Assembly (NCBI GenBank): GCA_020854235.1
Contig: JADZFW010000042.1
Coordinates: 17,845-81,844, forward strand
Source: Flavobacteriaceae bacterium
Lineage (GTDB): Bacteria > Bacteroidota > Bacteroidia > Flavobacteriales > Flavobacteriaceae
Reading direction: 5' to 3'
DNA: 64,000 nucleotides
Below, piece after piece: positions 16,318 to 24,426 of the stretch. The notes beneath the pieces are model-generated. The model did not search any database, had not been told where the DNA came from, and was given only the letters and a program-made list of their open reading frames with translations. The translations under genes and the position numbers were made by a program. Numbering within the stretch: position 1 is the stretch's first letter; each line of letters opens with the position of its first letter.

Positions 16318-18795
16318 ATGAAAAAATTCGTAATTTTAACTATTATCTTATTCACAATAACAAATAATTATTCGCAATGTGGTCAATATATTCATAATAA
16401 ACTGAGTCGTTTAAGTGATGTTCGTTTTTGGGATGAAAATAATGGTTTTGTTATTGGTGCTTCTACTTTACTAACAACTCATAATGGAGGTATTTCGTGG
16501 GATTCATATGAACTGCCAAATTTTGAAAGTTTTTATTATAATCCTTTGAACGATACAGAAATTATAAATGATAATAAAGCTATAATTTTTGGAGCAGATG
16601 GGATAGTTTTATATACCGAAGATAAAGGAAATAATTGGATTAGAAAAGTAGTTAGAACAGGTTTGGAGAATTTTACAGGGACTTTCTTTATAAATGAAAA
16701 TATTGGTTATGTTGTCGGTGTTGATAACTATTTAATAGATAATACTGCATTTATTTATAAAACTTTAGATGGTGGTTTAACTTGGACTAAAGTTAATTCA
16801 AATATTTCCAATTTAGGTTTTGGAGATTTTTTTCCCGAAGATGTGTATTTTGTAAATGAGAATATAGGTTATGTTTGGGGAGGGCAAAATATTTATAAAA
16901 CAGTTAATGCAGGTAAAAATTGGGTTGGAATTATTAACCCTTCAAACTCATATATTCAAAAAGTTGAATTTATTGATAACCAAACTGCCTATCTAAGTGC
17001 TGGCGACTTTATATACTTAACAACTGATTCTTGTCAATCATGGACTAACACAGGTTATTATGTAGAATGGACTGAAGGTGCTTTTAAACATAATAATGGA
17101 TTTATTTATTATGGTTCATACATCAATCAAGGAATAAATAGGGTCAATATTGCAAGTGGGGAGACAATTAATTATCCAATAAATCAATCCGGATATATCA
17201 CAGATATATTTTTTATTAATAATAATATTGGATTTGTTGTTGGTAAAAGAGAACAAGGGAATCCAAGTATGGGGAGGTTTATTTACAAAACAAATGATGC
17301 AGGTTTAAGTTGGACACCCCTAGATAATAGCTCTACAGCTGGTTATGCAGCAGATTTTATATATTTTAATAAAACTGGGCCTAATAATTATCTTTTATCT
17401 GTCAGAACAAATGGTGGTTCTGGAAATTACACAATTCAGTCTAATGATAATGCTAATTCATGGCAAATAATAAATGGATATGATGTAGATGGTAGAGTAC
17501 TTTATGCAAATGATAATTATATTTGTCATGTTCGATATGCTAATCCTCAAAACTCTGCTGACGGAGTTATTTTTTCCGAATCGTATAATAATGGTATTAC
17601 TTGGGAAAATGGAGGGGTTGTTCAAACCTTACCGAATTCTTCATTTCATTCATGGCAAAAAACTTTAGGAGGGAGAATATTTTGTAAAGTTGATTGCGAT
17701 TTCTATTATTCAGATAATAATTCCTTAAATTGGAATGAATTAAATATGCCATCAAATTTAGAACTTTGTGCATCAAGAATTTTCTTTAAGGACTCTAATC
17801 ACGGTTATATATATGGAATGGATTCTTCTCTTAATGATGTAGTAATATACGAAACAAATGATGGTGGAAATTCATGGAATAATCTTGTAGTACTTAATGA
17901 TTATTGTATTTCTTGGGAAGACCAGTCAATTGATTTTTCTGATGATAACAAACTTTATTTTATTCCGGGTTGTCCTGGATATAAAATATTTATTTATGAT
18001 TTAAATTCTGGAAATTTAAGCAATGTTGATTTACCAAATGAATACTCCTATGCTAAAATTAAGCATATTGACGATAACTCCTTTATAATTATGGCTGGCT
18101 CTGATCCAAATATTTACATATCAAATGACCAGGGGGTTACTTGGAAACAACGCTTTTGGACACATTATAGTGAATTATATCCTAATATCTATGTTGTCGA
18201 TAATGACAATATTATTTTATGGGGAGAAAATTATATTCAAAATTTAAAATCTTATTTACCAAAGACACCCGAAACAATATTCGGACCGCAACAAGTATTA
18301 ATAAATACTGAAACGGAATACTTAATCCCTGTAGATTTGTTTGTAAGTTCAGTTGATTGGGTTTTAAGCTCTGGTGGTGATTTAATTATTAATGATAACT
18401 CATTTTATTATAAGGCTAAAGTTTTGTGGAATTCATATGGGACACATACTTTAAAGGTCAAACTTATTAATGATTGTGGTGAATCTGAATATAAAGAAAT
18501 TAATATAGAAGTTGTATCAGTATTGGGGTCACCTGAATTAATTACTAAAAAAACAATTGTATTTCCAAATCCTTTTAATAATGAAATAAACATAGATTTA
18601 GGAAGTAGTTATTTAAATGAAAAAGTCTCTTTGAAATTATATAATATGTTAGGTCAAACAATATATGAAGATGAAATTTTATTAAATGATGAACTAAATA
18701 TAAAACTAAAAGATATTAATATGAATGAAGGCATTTATATTTTAAGTTTAAATTCTAAAAAAAATAATGAAATTTTTAATCTTATTAAGGAGTAA
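16318..18795 (+). CDS. T9SS-exported protein with propeller (BNR/YCF48-like) repeats
   Basis: The 825-aa protein has a Sec signal (MKKFVILTIILFTITNNYSQ) and about 600 residues of recurring units of the form DVRFWDENNGFVIG...LLTTHNGGISWDS and VYFVNENIGYVWG...IYKTVNAGKNW. These are the Asp-box/YCF48-like propeller blades common in secreted Bacteroidota proteins. The last 80 residues (VFPNPFNNEINI...LKLYNMLGQTIYE...GIYILSL) form a type A T9SS sorting domain, so the protein should reach the outer surface. Substrate or partner unknown. Codon use is very AT-rich. Confidence 0.85.
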   Translation: MKKFVILTIILFTITNNYSQCGQYIHNKLSRLSDVRFWDENNGFVIGASTLLTTHNGGISWDSYELPNFESFYYNPLNDTEIINDNKAIIFGADGIVLYTEDKGNNWIRKVVRTGLENFTGTFFINENIGYVVGVDNYLIDNTAFIYKTLDGGLTWTKVNSNISNLGFGDFFPEDVYFVNENIGYVWGGQNIYKTVNAGKNWVGIINPSNSYIQKVEFIDNQTAYLSAGDFIYLTTDSCQSWTNTGYYVEWTEGAFKHNNGFIYYGSYINQGINRVNIASGETINYPINQSGYITDIFFINNNIGFVVGKREQGNPSMGRFIYKTNDAGLSWTPLDNSSTAGYAADFIYFNKTGPNNYLLSVRTNGGSGNYTIQSNDNANSWQIINGYDVDGRVLYANDNYICHVRYANPQNSADGVIFSESYNNGITWENGGVVQTLPNSSFHSWQKTLGGRIFCKVDCDFYYSDNNSLNWNELNMPSNLELCASRIFFKDSNHGYIYGMDSSLNDVVIYETNDGGNSWNNLVVLNDYCISWEDQSIDFSDDNKLYFIPGCPGYKIFIYDLNSGNLSNVDLPNEYSYAKIKHIDDNSFIIMAGSDPNIYISNDQGVTWKQRFWTHYSELYPNIYVVDNDNIILWGENYIQNLKSYLPKTPETIFGPQQVLINTETEYLIPVDLFVSSVDWVLSSGGDLIINDNSFYYKAKVLWNSYGTHTLKVKLINDCGESEYKEINIEVVSVLGSPELITKKTIVFPNPFNNEINIDLGSSYLNEKVSLKLYNMLGQTIYEDEILLNDELNIKLKDINMNEGIYILSLNSKKNNEIFNLIKE

Positions 18796-18880
18796 TCTGG
18801 AAACATTATTTTGTAGGTATATTATAATTGATTGTATTTATAAAGATGTGTTTAGTTTTTAGAGATTGATACCTAAATTT

Positions 18881-19588
18881 ATGAAATACGAGAAGATAAA
18901 TATGGATTGGAATGCAGATCCAAATACACCAGAACCTATAATTTGGATTGAAAATGGTGTATTAAAAGTTGATTTCTTCCTCAATCATTTTATTTATGAA
19001 CATTTCAATGAGGGAGATAGAGCACGTCTATCATTTGAAGACTGTTCGAGATATAGTTTCAATTCTTGTAATGATGAAGGCTATTACAGAGGTCAATATA
19101 GGAATAATCCAATTGAATTACCATGGGGAGAGTTTTTCAAAGTAATATCTGGACTTGATAATCAAATTCCAGAACCTAACATCTTTCTGATGGATAAGAA
19201 AAATGAACAAAACCATTATATTTTCTTTTTCCGAGATAATATATTAGAATTATTTGCTAAAGAATATGTTTTAGAATTTCTTAATGAAAGTCAGATTCAA
19301 TTTAAATTGTTACAAATTTTATGGCAAATATTTCGACAAATCAAAAATGATTCAGATACAAATATAGCGGGATATAAAAACTATCAACATGCGAGACAGG
19401 ATGTTGAAGAATTAATTGAAAAAATAAGGAAAGATGATTCAAGTGTAATGAGTGATTTAGATTTGAGATTTGCTCCTTCTGGTAAATTCCAAGAACTTTC
19501 AATTTCCAACAATTGGTACGATAAGTTTTTAAACTTAGCAGAACAATATAATAATTATAGAGTAAACACAACACAACGAACAATATAA
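18881..19588 (+). CDS. Hypothetical soluble protein
   Basis: I chose the ATG at 18881 (MKYEKINMDWNADPN) over the TTG five codons earlier. The 235-aa acidic protein has no signal peptide and no motif I can name. A DVEELIEKIRKDD helix and a LWQIFRQIKN helix suggest a mixed alpha/beta cytosolic protein. It lies 85 bp after the T9SS propeller gene and before the gene-free repeat region. An immunity-like or antitoxin-like role is possible from the setting alone, and nothing in the sequence proves it. Confidence 0.55.
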   Translation: MKYEKINMDWNADPNTPEPIIWIENGVLKVDFFLNHFIYEHFNEGDRARLSFEDCSRYSFNSCNDEGYYRGQYRNNPIELPWGEFFKVISGLDNQIPEPNIFLMDKKNEQNHYIFFFRDNILELFAKEYVLEFLNESQIQFKLLQILWQIFRQIKNDSDTNIAGYKNYQHARQDVEELIEKIRKDDSSVMSDLDLRFAPSGKFQELSISNNWYDKFLNLAEQYNNYRVNTTQRTI

Positions 19589-19818
19589 TCAATTCGGAAT
19601 TTTTTTATAATCACAGTAGACATAGAGGAAATAAGTATAAAATTTAGGACACATAACAATTCCAAAGTAATTTTCCAGAGTTGCCTATCTCAATACAATC
19701 GAAAAAGCCTCCTAACAAATCGAAATATAACTTACTCTATTAAGAATTACCAGTGGCTGAGGCTCTCGAAGCCCTTGCAAAACCCAAAAAGAAACTTGCA
19801 CAACCCGAAAAGAAACTT

Positions 19819-19852
19819 TAAGGCTTCCAGCCTTTAAAGGCTGGAAGCCTTA
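19819..19852. repeat. Perfect 34-nt palindrome made of two smaller hairpins
   Basis: TAAGGCTTCCAGCCTTT is followed at once by its exact reverse complement. Each half is itself an inverted repeat (AAGGCT-TCC-AGCCTT and AAGGCT-GGA-AGCCTT), so the RNA or DNA could fold as one long 17-bp arm or as two 6-bp hairpins. Just upstream, a 20-bp phrase CTTGCAMAACCCRAAAAGAAAC is repeated twice in tandem. Confidence 0.85.
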
Positions 19853-19912
19853 AATGTTTTCCATTATACCTTATTCAAAAATCTACGTAATCTGTGTAAT
19901 CTGTGATTGTTT

Positions 19913-20542
19913 GAACTCGCATCATGATCGTTGGAACTCCCATCACGATTGTTTGAACTCGCATCACGATTGTTTGAACTCGCATCATGATTGTTTAAAC
20001 TCGCGTCATGATTGTTTGAACTAGCGTCATGTTTGTTTGAACTCGCGTCATGATTGTTTGAACTCGCGTCATGATTGTTTGAACTCGCGTCATGATTGTT
20101 TGAACTCGCATCATGATTGTTTGAACTCGCGTCATGATTGTTGGAACTCGCGTCATGATTGTTTGAACTCGCGCCATGATTGTTTGAACTCGCGTCATGA
20201 TCGTTTGAACTCGCATCATGATTGTTTGAACTCGCGTCATGATTGTTGGAACTCCCGACACGACTATTGGAACTCCCGACACGACTATTGGAACTCTCGA
20301 CACGACTATTGGAACTCGCGACACGACTGTTGGAACTCTCGACACGACTATTGGAACTCGCGACACGACTATTGGAACTCCCGACACGACTATTGGAACT
20401 CGCGACACGACTGTTGGAACTCGCGACACGACTGTTGGAACTCCCGATACGATTGTTGGAACTAGCAACACGACTATTGGAACTCCCGATACGACTGTTG
20501 GAACTCGCGACACGACTGTTGGAACTCCCGATACAACTGTTG
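19913..20542. repeat. Minisatellite: thirty 21-bp units in two subfamilies
   Basis: Thirty full units, each exactly 21 bp and each starting GAACT (one starts AAACT), run without an indel. Units 1-16 follow GAACTCGCGTCATGATTGTTT and units 17-30 follow GAACTCGCGACACGACTGTTG, with a sharp switch between units 16 and 17. A partial unit follows. Because 21 is a multiple of three and the unit lacks stops in several frames, four to five long overlapping ORFs appear in the track. The longest (19864..20610, minus, 248 aa) gives the heptad SSN[NS][HR][DV][AGE]. I treat the array as probably non-coding, with that frame as the only plausible coding one. There are no spacers, so it is not CRISPR. Confidence 0.9.
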
Positions 20543-20563
20543 GAACTCGCAATATCCCTAATA

Positions 20564-20935
20564 CCCCTATGAAACCAATTGAATACAAAGCATTCAATAT
20601 TAGTGTCCATTCATTTCAATCCATCATTCATCAATTCGTGGCTAAAGAAAACCATCCCATAGCCCACATCGATTTCCACTAAACGAGGTCGAAACCATAT
20701 TATCCCAATAACCTGCCTCGCCGCAGGCGGGCTCAATAACCCGATAACCACCTCAATCCCCTATGAAACCAATTGAATGTAAAGCATTCAATATTAGTGT
20801 CCATTCATTTCAATCCCACATTCGTCAATTCGTGGCTAAAGAAAACCATCCCACAGCCCACATCGATTCCCACTAAACGAGGTCGAAACCATAATATCCC
20901 AATAACCTGCCTCGCCGAAGGCGGTCCCATAAAAA
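20564..20935. repeat. Tandem 194-bp duplication beside the 21-bp array
   Basis: About 170 bp beginning CCCCTATGAAACCAATTGAA at 20564 recur, over 90 percent alike by eye, from 20758. Each copy ends in a GC-rich hairpin (CCTGCCTCGCCGCAGGCGG in copy 1, with one change in copy 2). On the minus strand each copy carries the same start MDTNIECF-FNWFHRG. In copy 1 it runs on into the 21-bp array as the 248-aa ORF; in copy 2 it stops after 23 codons. No gene beyond that is seen. Confidence 0.8.
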
Positions 20936-21002
20936 AAGCCCATCAACAAGTGACAGGCTCAAAATTAGTAGTAGTAGTTTTCTTACGTAGCGATTTATAT
21001 TT

Positions 21003-21533
21003 TTAAAGCTTACTGAATTGAACATCCGCAACCAGCGTAACATCCTCACCAACCAACACTCCGCCCGTTTCAAGCGCAGCATTCCAAGTCAAGCCATAGT
21101 CTTTTCTATTGATAACGGCTTGTATGGCCAATCCGATTTTAGTATTTCCCCAAGGATCTTGCATCAAACCACTGTAGTCAGCCTTTAAAACAATCTTTTT
21201 AGAAACGCCTTTAAGAGTCAAAACGCCATGAATGTTAAATGATGATGCACCGGTCTTTTCAACAGACTCCGATACAAAGGTCAACGTGGGAAAATGTGCT
21301 ACATCAAAGAAATCTGCACTTCTCAAATGTTGGTCTCTATCGGCTTGATGGGTATCAATACTGTTCACATCAGCACTAAATTGAATGGAAGCAGTGGTAA
21401 AATCAGCTTCTTCATAAGCTATTTGGGCTTCAAACGAATTGAATTTCCCGGATACATTGGTAAACATCATATGTTTAACCTTAAATCCGATTTCAGAATG
21501 TGTAGGGTCAATGACCCAGTTTGTTTTTGACAT
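21003..21533 (-). CDS. YceI family lipid-binding-fold protein
   Basis: The 176-aa protein begins TNWVIDPTHSEIGFKVKHMMFTNVSGKFNSFE, the typical YceI opening, and ends in beta strands of the lipocalin-like barrel (VLVGEDVTLVADVQFSK). YceI proteins bind isoprenoids such as polyprenyl chains. Many are periplasmic, but this one has no signal peptide, so it is probably cytosolic. It follows the pirin gene by 39 bp on the same strand, and the two are likely co-transcribed under the Crp/Fnr-type regulator upstream. Confidence 0.9.
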   Translation of the reverse strand: MSKTNWVIDPTHSEIGFKVKHMMFTNVSGKFNSFEAQIAYEEADFTTASIQFSADVNSIDTHQADRDQHLRSADFFDVAHFPTLTFVSESVEKTGASSFNIHGVLTLKGVSKKIVLKADYSGLMQDPWGNTKIGLAIQAVINRKDYGLTWNAALETGGVLVGEDVTLVADVQFSKL

Positions 21534-21572
21534 GATAAAATAGTTTTTAGTAGTGTTTATAATTAAAAAAGT

Positions 21573-22292
21573 TTAAAAAATCATGGGAACATCCATTAAT
21601 AGCAAATAAGTGTCAGTTTCCAATGTTTGGATCTGGATTTGAGAGGTCTCCCAAATACCCAAACCATCTCTTGCTTCCAAGACCTGTCCGTCTATCAGAG
21701 CTTTTCCACTGATGACAAAAGCATAAATGCCATTTCCTTCCTTTTGAACGGTATAAGGTACGGATTGATCTCGGTCAAATGTGCCCAAATGAAACCAAGC
21801 CTCTTGATGAATCCATACACCCGCATCTGAAGGCGAAGGAGAAACAATCTGTTGCAATTGGTTTCTTAGAAAGTGTGTTTTGATAGCTATTTGATCATAT
21901 CTGGGAGTTACATTTTTTTGATTGGGGAAAACCCATATTTGCAATAGTTTGACAGGTATATCGGCATTTGCATTGTATTCACTGTGATAAATTCCGGTAC
22001 CGGCACTCATCACCTGTATTTCCCCCGCACTGATAATAGCCGCATTACCCATACTATCCTGATGTTTCAAAGCCCCTTCCAAAGGAATGGTGATGATTTC
22101 CATATTGTCATGCGGATGCATGCCAAATCCTTGAGAACCATCAACAGTATCGTCATTCAATACCCGCAAAGCCCCAAAATGAATCCGCTCAGGATTGTAA
22201 TACTGCGCAAAACTAAAAGTGTGATAAGTATTCAACCAGCCGTGTTGTACATGACCTCTGCTTAAAGCAGGATGAAAAATATAATTTGCCAT
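21573..22292 (-). CDS. Pirin family bicupin protein
   Basis: I start at ATG 22292 (MANYIFHPALSRGHVQHGWL), because the track start at 22352 is a TTG and adds an unrelated tail. The 239-aa protein shows the metal-binding pirin motif (HPHDNMEIITIPLEGALKHQDSMGN) and EIQVMSAGTGIYHSEYN, where His and Glu bind the metal in the N-terminal cupin. Some pirins are quercetin dioxygenases or redox sensors; the substrate here is unknown. It pairs with yceI downstream and lies 160 bp from the divergent-free Crp/Fnr gene on the same strand. Confidence 0.9.
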   Translation of the reverse strand: MANYIFHPALSRGHVQHGWLNTYHTFSFAQYYNPERIHFGALRVLNDDTVDGSQGFGMHPHDNMEIITIPLEGALKHQDSMGNAAIISAGEIQVMSAGTGIYHSEYNANADIPVKLLQIWVFPNQKNVTPRYDQIAIKTHFLRNQLQQIVSPSPSDAGVWIHQEAWFHLGTFDRDQSVPYTVQKEGNGIYAFVISGKALIDGQVLEARDGLGIWETSQIQIQTLETDTYLLLMDVPMIF

Positions 22293-22451
22293 ATCGTTAG
22301 ATTTTTTGAGTTCGATTTGATATGGCAAAAATAGAGTAGGAGTATACCCCAAAACATTGACCTAAATCAAGAAATTTATATAAAAGAAACAATTGTATGA
22401 AAAGAAACTTTAAACTTTAAACAAGCAATAAATACAAAGCATGCCTTGTCT

Positions 22452-23024
22452 CTAAACCCTTCCCCTACGTATCCGACTCAAAGATTCCGGTGATATCCCT
22501 AAATAAGAAGCAATTAAATGCTGCGGAACCCGTTGGGGAATACTTGGATATTTTTCCAAAAAGATAGCATATCGTTCCTTTGCCGACAAAGCAATACTGG
22601 CAAACAATCTTTCTTGATAAACCGATAGGTGTCGTTGAATCATGATGCGAAAAGCCCTTTCCAATTGTGGTAATTGTCGCAACAAAGCTTCTTTGTCTTC
22701 GAGTGTAATCAGAAGCAATTCACATGCTTCCAACGTATCGATGTACATTTTACTAGGTTTACCTTCATAGAAACTGGAGATGTCACTCACCCACCAATTC
22801 TCGGAAGCAAAAGTCAAAACCACTTCCGAACCGGTTTCATCCAAAAAATAAGTTTTCAAACAACCCTTTATAACAAAGGCTTCAAACTTGCAAACCTCAC
22901 CGGCATGTAAAATGATGGTTTTTTTGGGATATTTTTTATAAGTATAAAATGAGATAATGGTTTCAACTTCTTCTTGTGTAAGTGAAACGTAAGAAGTCAA
23001 AGCTTTGATGATTTCAGTATGCAC
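22452..23024 (-). CDS. Crp/Fnr-type transcriptional regulator
   Basis: The 190-aa protein has an N-terminal cyclic-nucleotide-binding beta-roll (about 20-120; KYPKKTIILHAGEVCKFEAFVIKGCLKTYFLDETGSEVVLTFASENWWVSD) and a C-terminal helix-turn-helix (VPQHLIASYLGISPESLSRIRRG). No Fnr-type cysteine cluster is visible. The start is GTG (MHTEIIKALTSYV). Small regulators of this group often sit beside redox or stress genes, here pirin and yceI, which are its likely targets. The inducer is unknown. Confidence 0.87.
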   Translation of the reverse strand: MHTEIIKALTSYVSLTQEEVETIISFYTYKKYPKKTIILHAGEVCKFEAFVIKGCLKTYFLDETGSEVVLTFASENWWVSDISSFYEGKPSKMYIDTLEACELLLITLEDKEALLRQLPQLERAFRIMIQRHLSVYQERLFASIALSAKERYAIFLEKYPSIPQRVPQHLIASYLGISPESLSRIRRGRV

Positions 23025-23086
23025 TTGAATCGGTTATAAGTTATGGACAATATACTAAGGGTTAATATAAGTAACTAGGTTGTAAA

Positions 23087-23599
23087 TTATTTTGAATTAA
23101 GAATGACAATGCCATCGTAATAAATATCCTTTATTTTATAAAGTCTTTCGTTCTTCAAAACCATTACACTTTCAATATCTTCCTGTTTGATTTGCTCCAA
23201 TTTATCTTGTTCAATCACCTGATTATTCCAAATAAATAAAATAGCACTATTATTCGCATCTTTGGATTCATTTTCTTTTACAAAAGTTGTATTGATTAAA
23301 ACTATACCGTTTTCAGCCTCATTCCCCCAGATAGTTACATAGGCTTCTTCGTGAGAGTTGTATACATTTATGCGTTCTATGTCTTCCCATTTCAAGTTCT
23401 TATAAGCTGAGTTTTGAATTTCATGTGTACTAATCGGTACCCCATCCATAAGAAATAGGGGTGAAGTGACTTTACCAATTTCAGTACTATCGGCAATGTA
23501 TTGATTGATTTGTGAATTTAATACAGTGTCAAACTCACTAATTTGACTAAATGAAATGACTGAAAATAGCAATGTGAATAATAAACTTAAATATTTCAT
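23087..23599 (-). CDS. Secreted protein with TonB-plug-like segments
   Basis: The 170-aa protein has a signal peptide (MKYLSLLFTLLFSVISFS). Residues 45-110 (PLFLMDGVPISTHEI...LKWEDIERINVYNSHEEAYVTIWGNEAENGIVLINTT) follow the plug-domain pattern DGVP...I..I.V...E A...G..G.NGVI.I seen in TonB receptors, and a second such segment follows. There is no barrel. Stand-alone plug-like proteins occur in Bacteroidota, but their role is unclear. Its upstream region is one of the repeated blocks (see 23592-23700). Confidence 0.7.
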   Translation of the reverse strand: MKYLSLLFTLLFSVISFSQISEFDTVLNSQINQYIADSTEIGKVTSPLFLMDGVPISTHEIQNSAYKNLKWEDIERINVYNSHEEAYVTIWGNEAENGIVLINTTFVKENESKDANNSAILFIWNNQVIEQDKLEQIKQEDIESVMVLKNERLYKIKDIYYDGIVILNSK

Positions 23600-23700
23600 C
23601 TGTTTATTTTTATTTGTTTTTTAATGGTCAGATGGAATGACCTTTATAAATATTTCGGTTGGTTTGATACTTATCTTATGGTCATTTCATTTTAAAAATG
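23592..23700 (-). repeat. Upstream block (B), intact copy in front of the plug-like gene
   Basis: This is the minus-strand sequence running from TTTTAAAATGAAATGACC to ATAAACAGATGAAA. It has a close copy at 15476-15576 and partial copies at 15119-15156 and 13772-13814. Here it directly precedes a good ORF, so it probably contains that gene's promoter and leader. No TTTG/TAnnTTTG pair stands out within it. Confidence 0.7.
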
Positions 23701-23853
23701 TTTTGAAAATTGGTAATTGGATAATTTGTCTTCAAAGTTATTACTTTTATTTGCAAAAAATTGGAATTAATTGTAATGTTATCTTTTAAAATAATTATAC
23801 AATTCACAAAACATTTGACTATCAAATTTATAAAAGAAAAAGTATGATAAGTT

Positions 23854-24120
23854 CTAATGAATTCTGTCAAAAAATTGTTTCAACTCATGTTTCCTTCCTT
23901 GTTCCAAATGATGCCATCGAATACCTTGTACAGCTCCTTCCAATGCTTGTAACATACTCATACAAGCACCCGAATCCACTGTTTTAATTCGGATAAATGC
24001 TTGTTCACTACCCATTTCAATCAAGGCTTGCGGAGTTGTGATACCTACTTCTTCCAACTTTTGTGCTAATACTTTCCCAACATTAGGCATGTCATTCAAA
24101 TGGATTGCTTCTTGATTCAT
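23854..24120 (-). CDS. TfoX C-terminal domain protein
   Basis: The 88-aa protein reads LNDMPNVGKVLAQKLEEVGITTPQALIEMGSEQAFIRI and GACMSMLQALEGAVQGIRWHHL, the helix-hairpin-helix-like pattern of the TfoX/Sxy C-terminal domain. The full competence regulator also has an N-terminal domain, which is absent here. Stand-alone copies are common and of unknown function. It is monocistronic. Confidence 0.85.
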   Translation of the reverse strand: MNQEAIHLNDMPNVGKVLAQKLEEVGITTPQALIEMGSEQAFIRIKTVDSGACMSMLQALEGAVQGIRWHHLEQGRKHELKQFFDRIH

Positions 24121-24426
24121 GGAGGTGCATGTTAATACCTACAAATTTATACAATTTTGAAGTTTATAATTCATTATTTAATAAAATCAATATTTTGTTT
24201 TTAAATGGACAATGTTGAAGTTAATGAGCCAATGTGCAAAATAGTTAATTAAAACATGAGTACTCCCAATAACTTTCGGGGCACATTGGCACATTACCTA
24301 ATTAGCACATTGGCACATTAAAAAAAGTCAAAACCAATAACGTAATAACACGCCCATTCAACCAAACCGATTAAATTTTATACCTTTGTTGACCTTAAAA
24401 TAAGTGTTCAATCAAATCTACATATC
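24121..24426. other. Intergenic region before FTCD
   Basis: The 306-bp spacer contains two copies of GCACATTGGCACATTA (about 24281 and 24308) and a related AATGTGCAAAATAGTTAATTA phrase, which look like dispersed intergenic repeats. TACCTTTG at 24381-24388 fits the -7 box of the Bacteroidota consensus for FTCD, without a good TTTG 19 nt before it. Confidence 0.5.

Noticed and set aside
19913-20542. CRISPR array
   Set aside because: Units abut each other with no unique spacers and are 21 bp; no cas gene is in the window.
20037-20682. Plus-strand ORFs of 142, 147 and 109 aa across the repeat array
   Set aside because: They are alternative frames of the same stop-free 21-bp unit and overlap one another; at most one frame could be real, and the minus frame has the better start.
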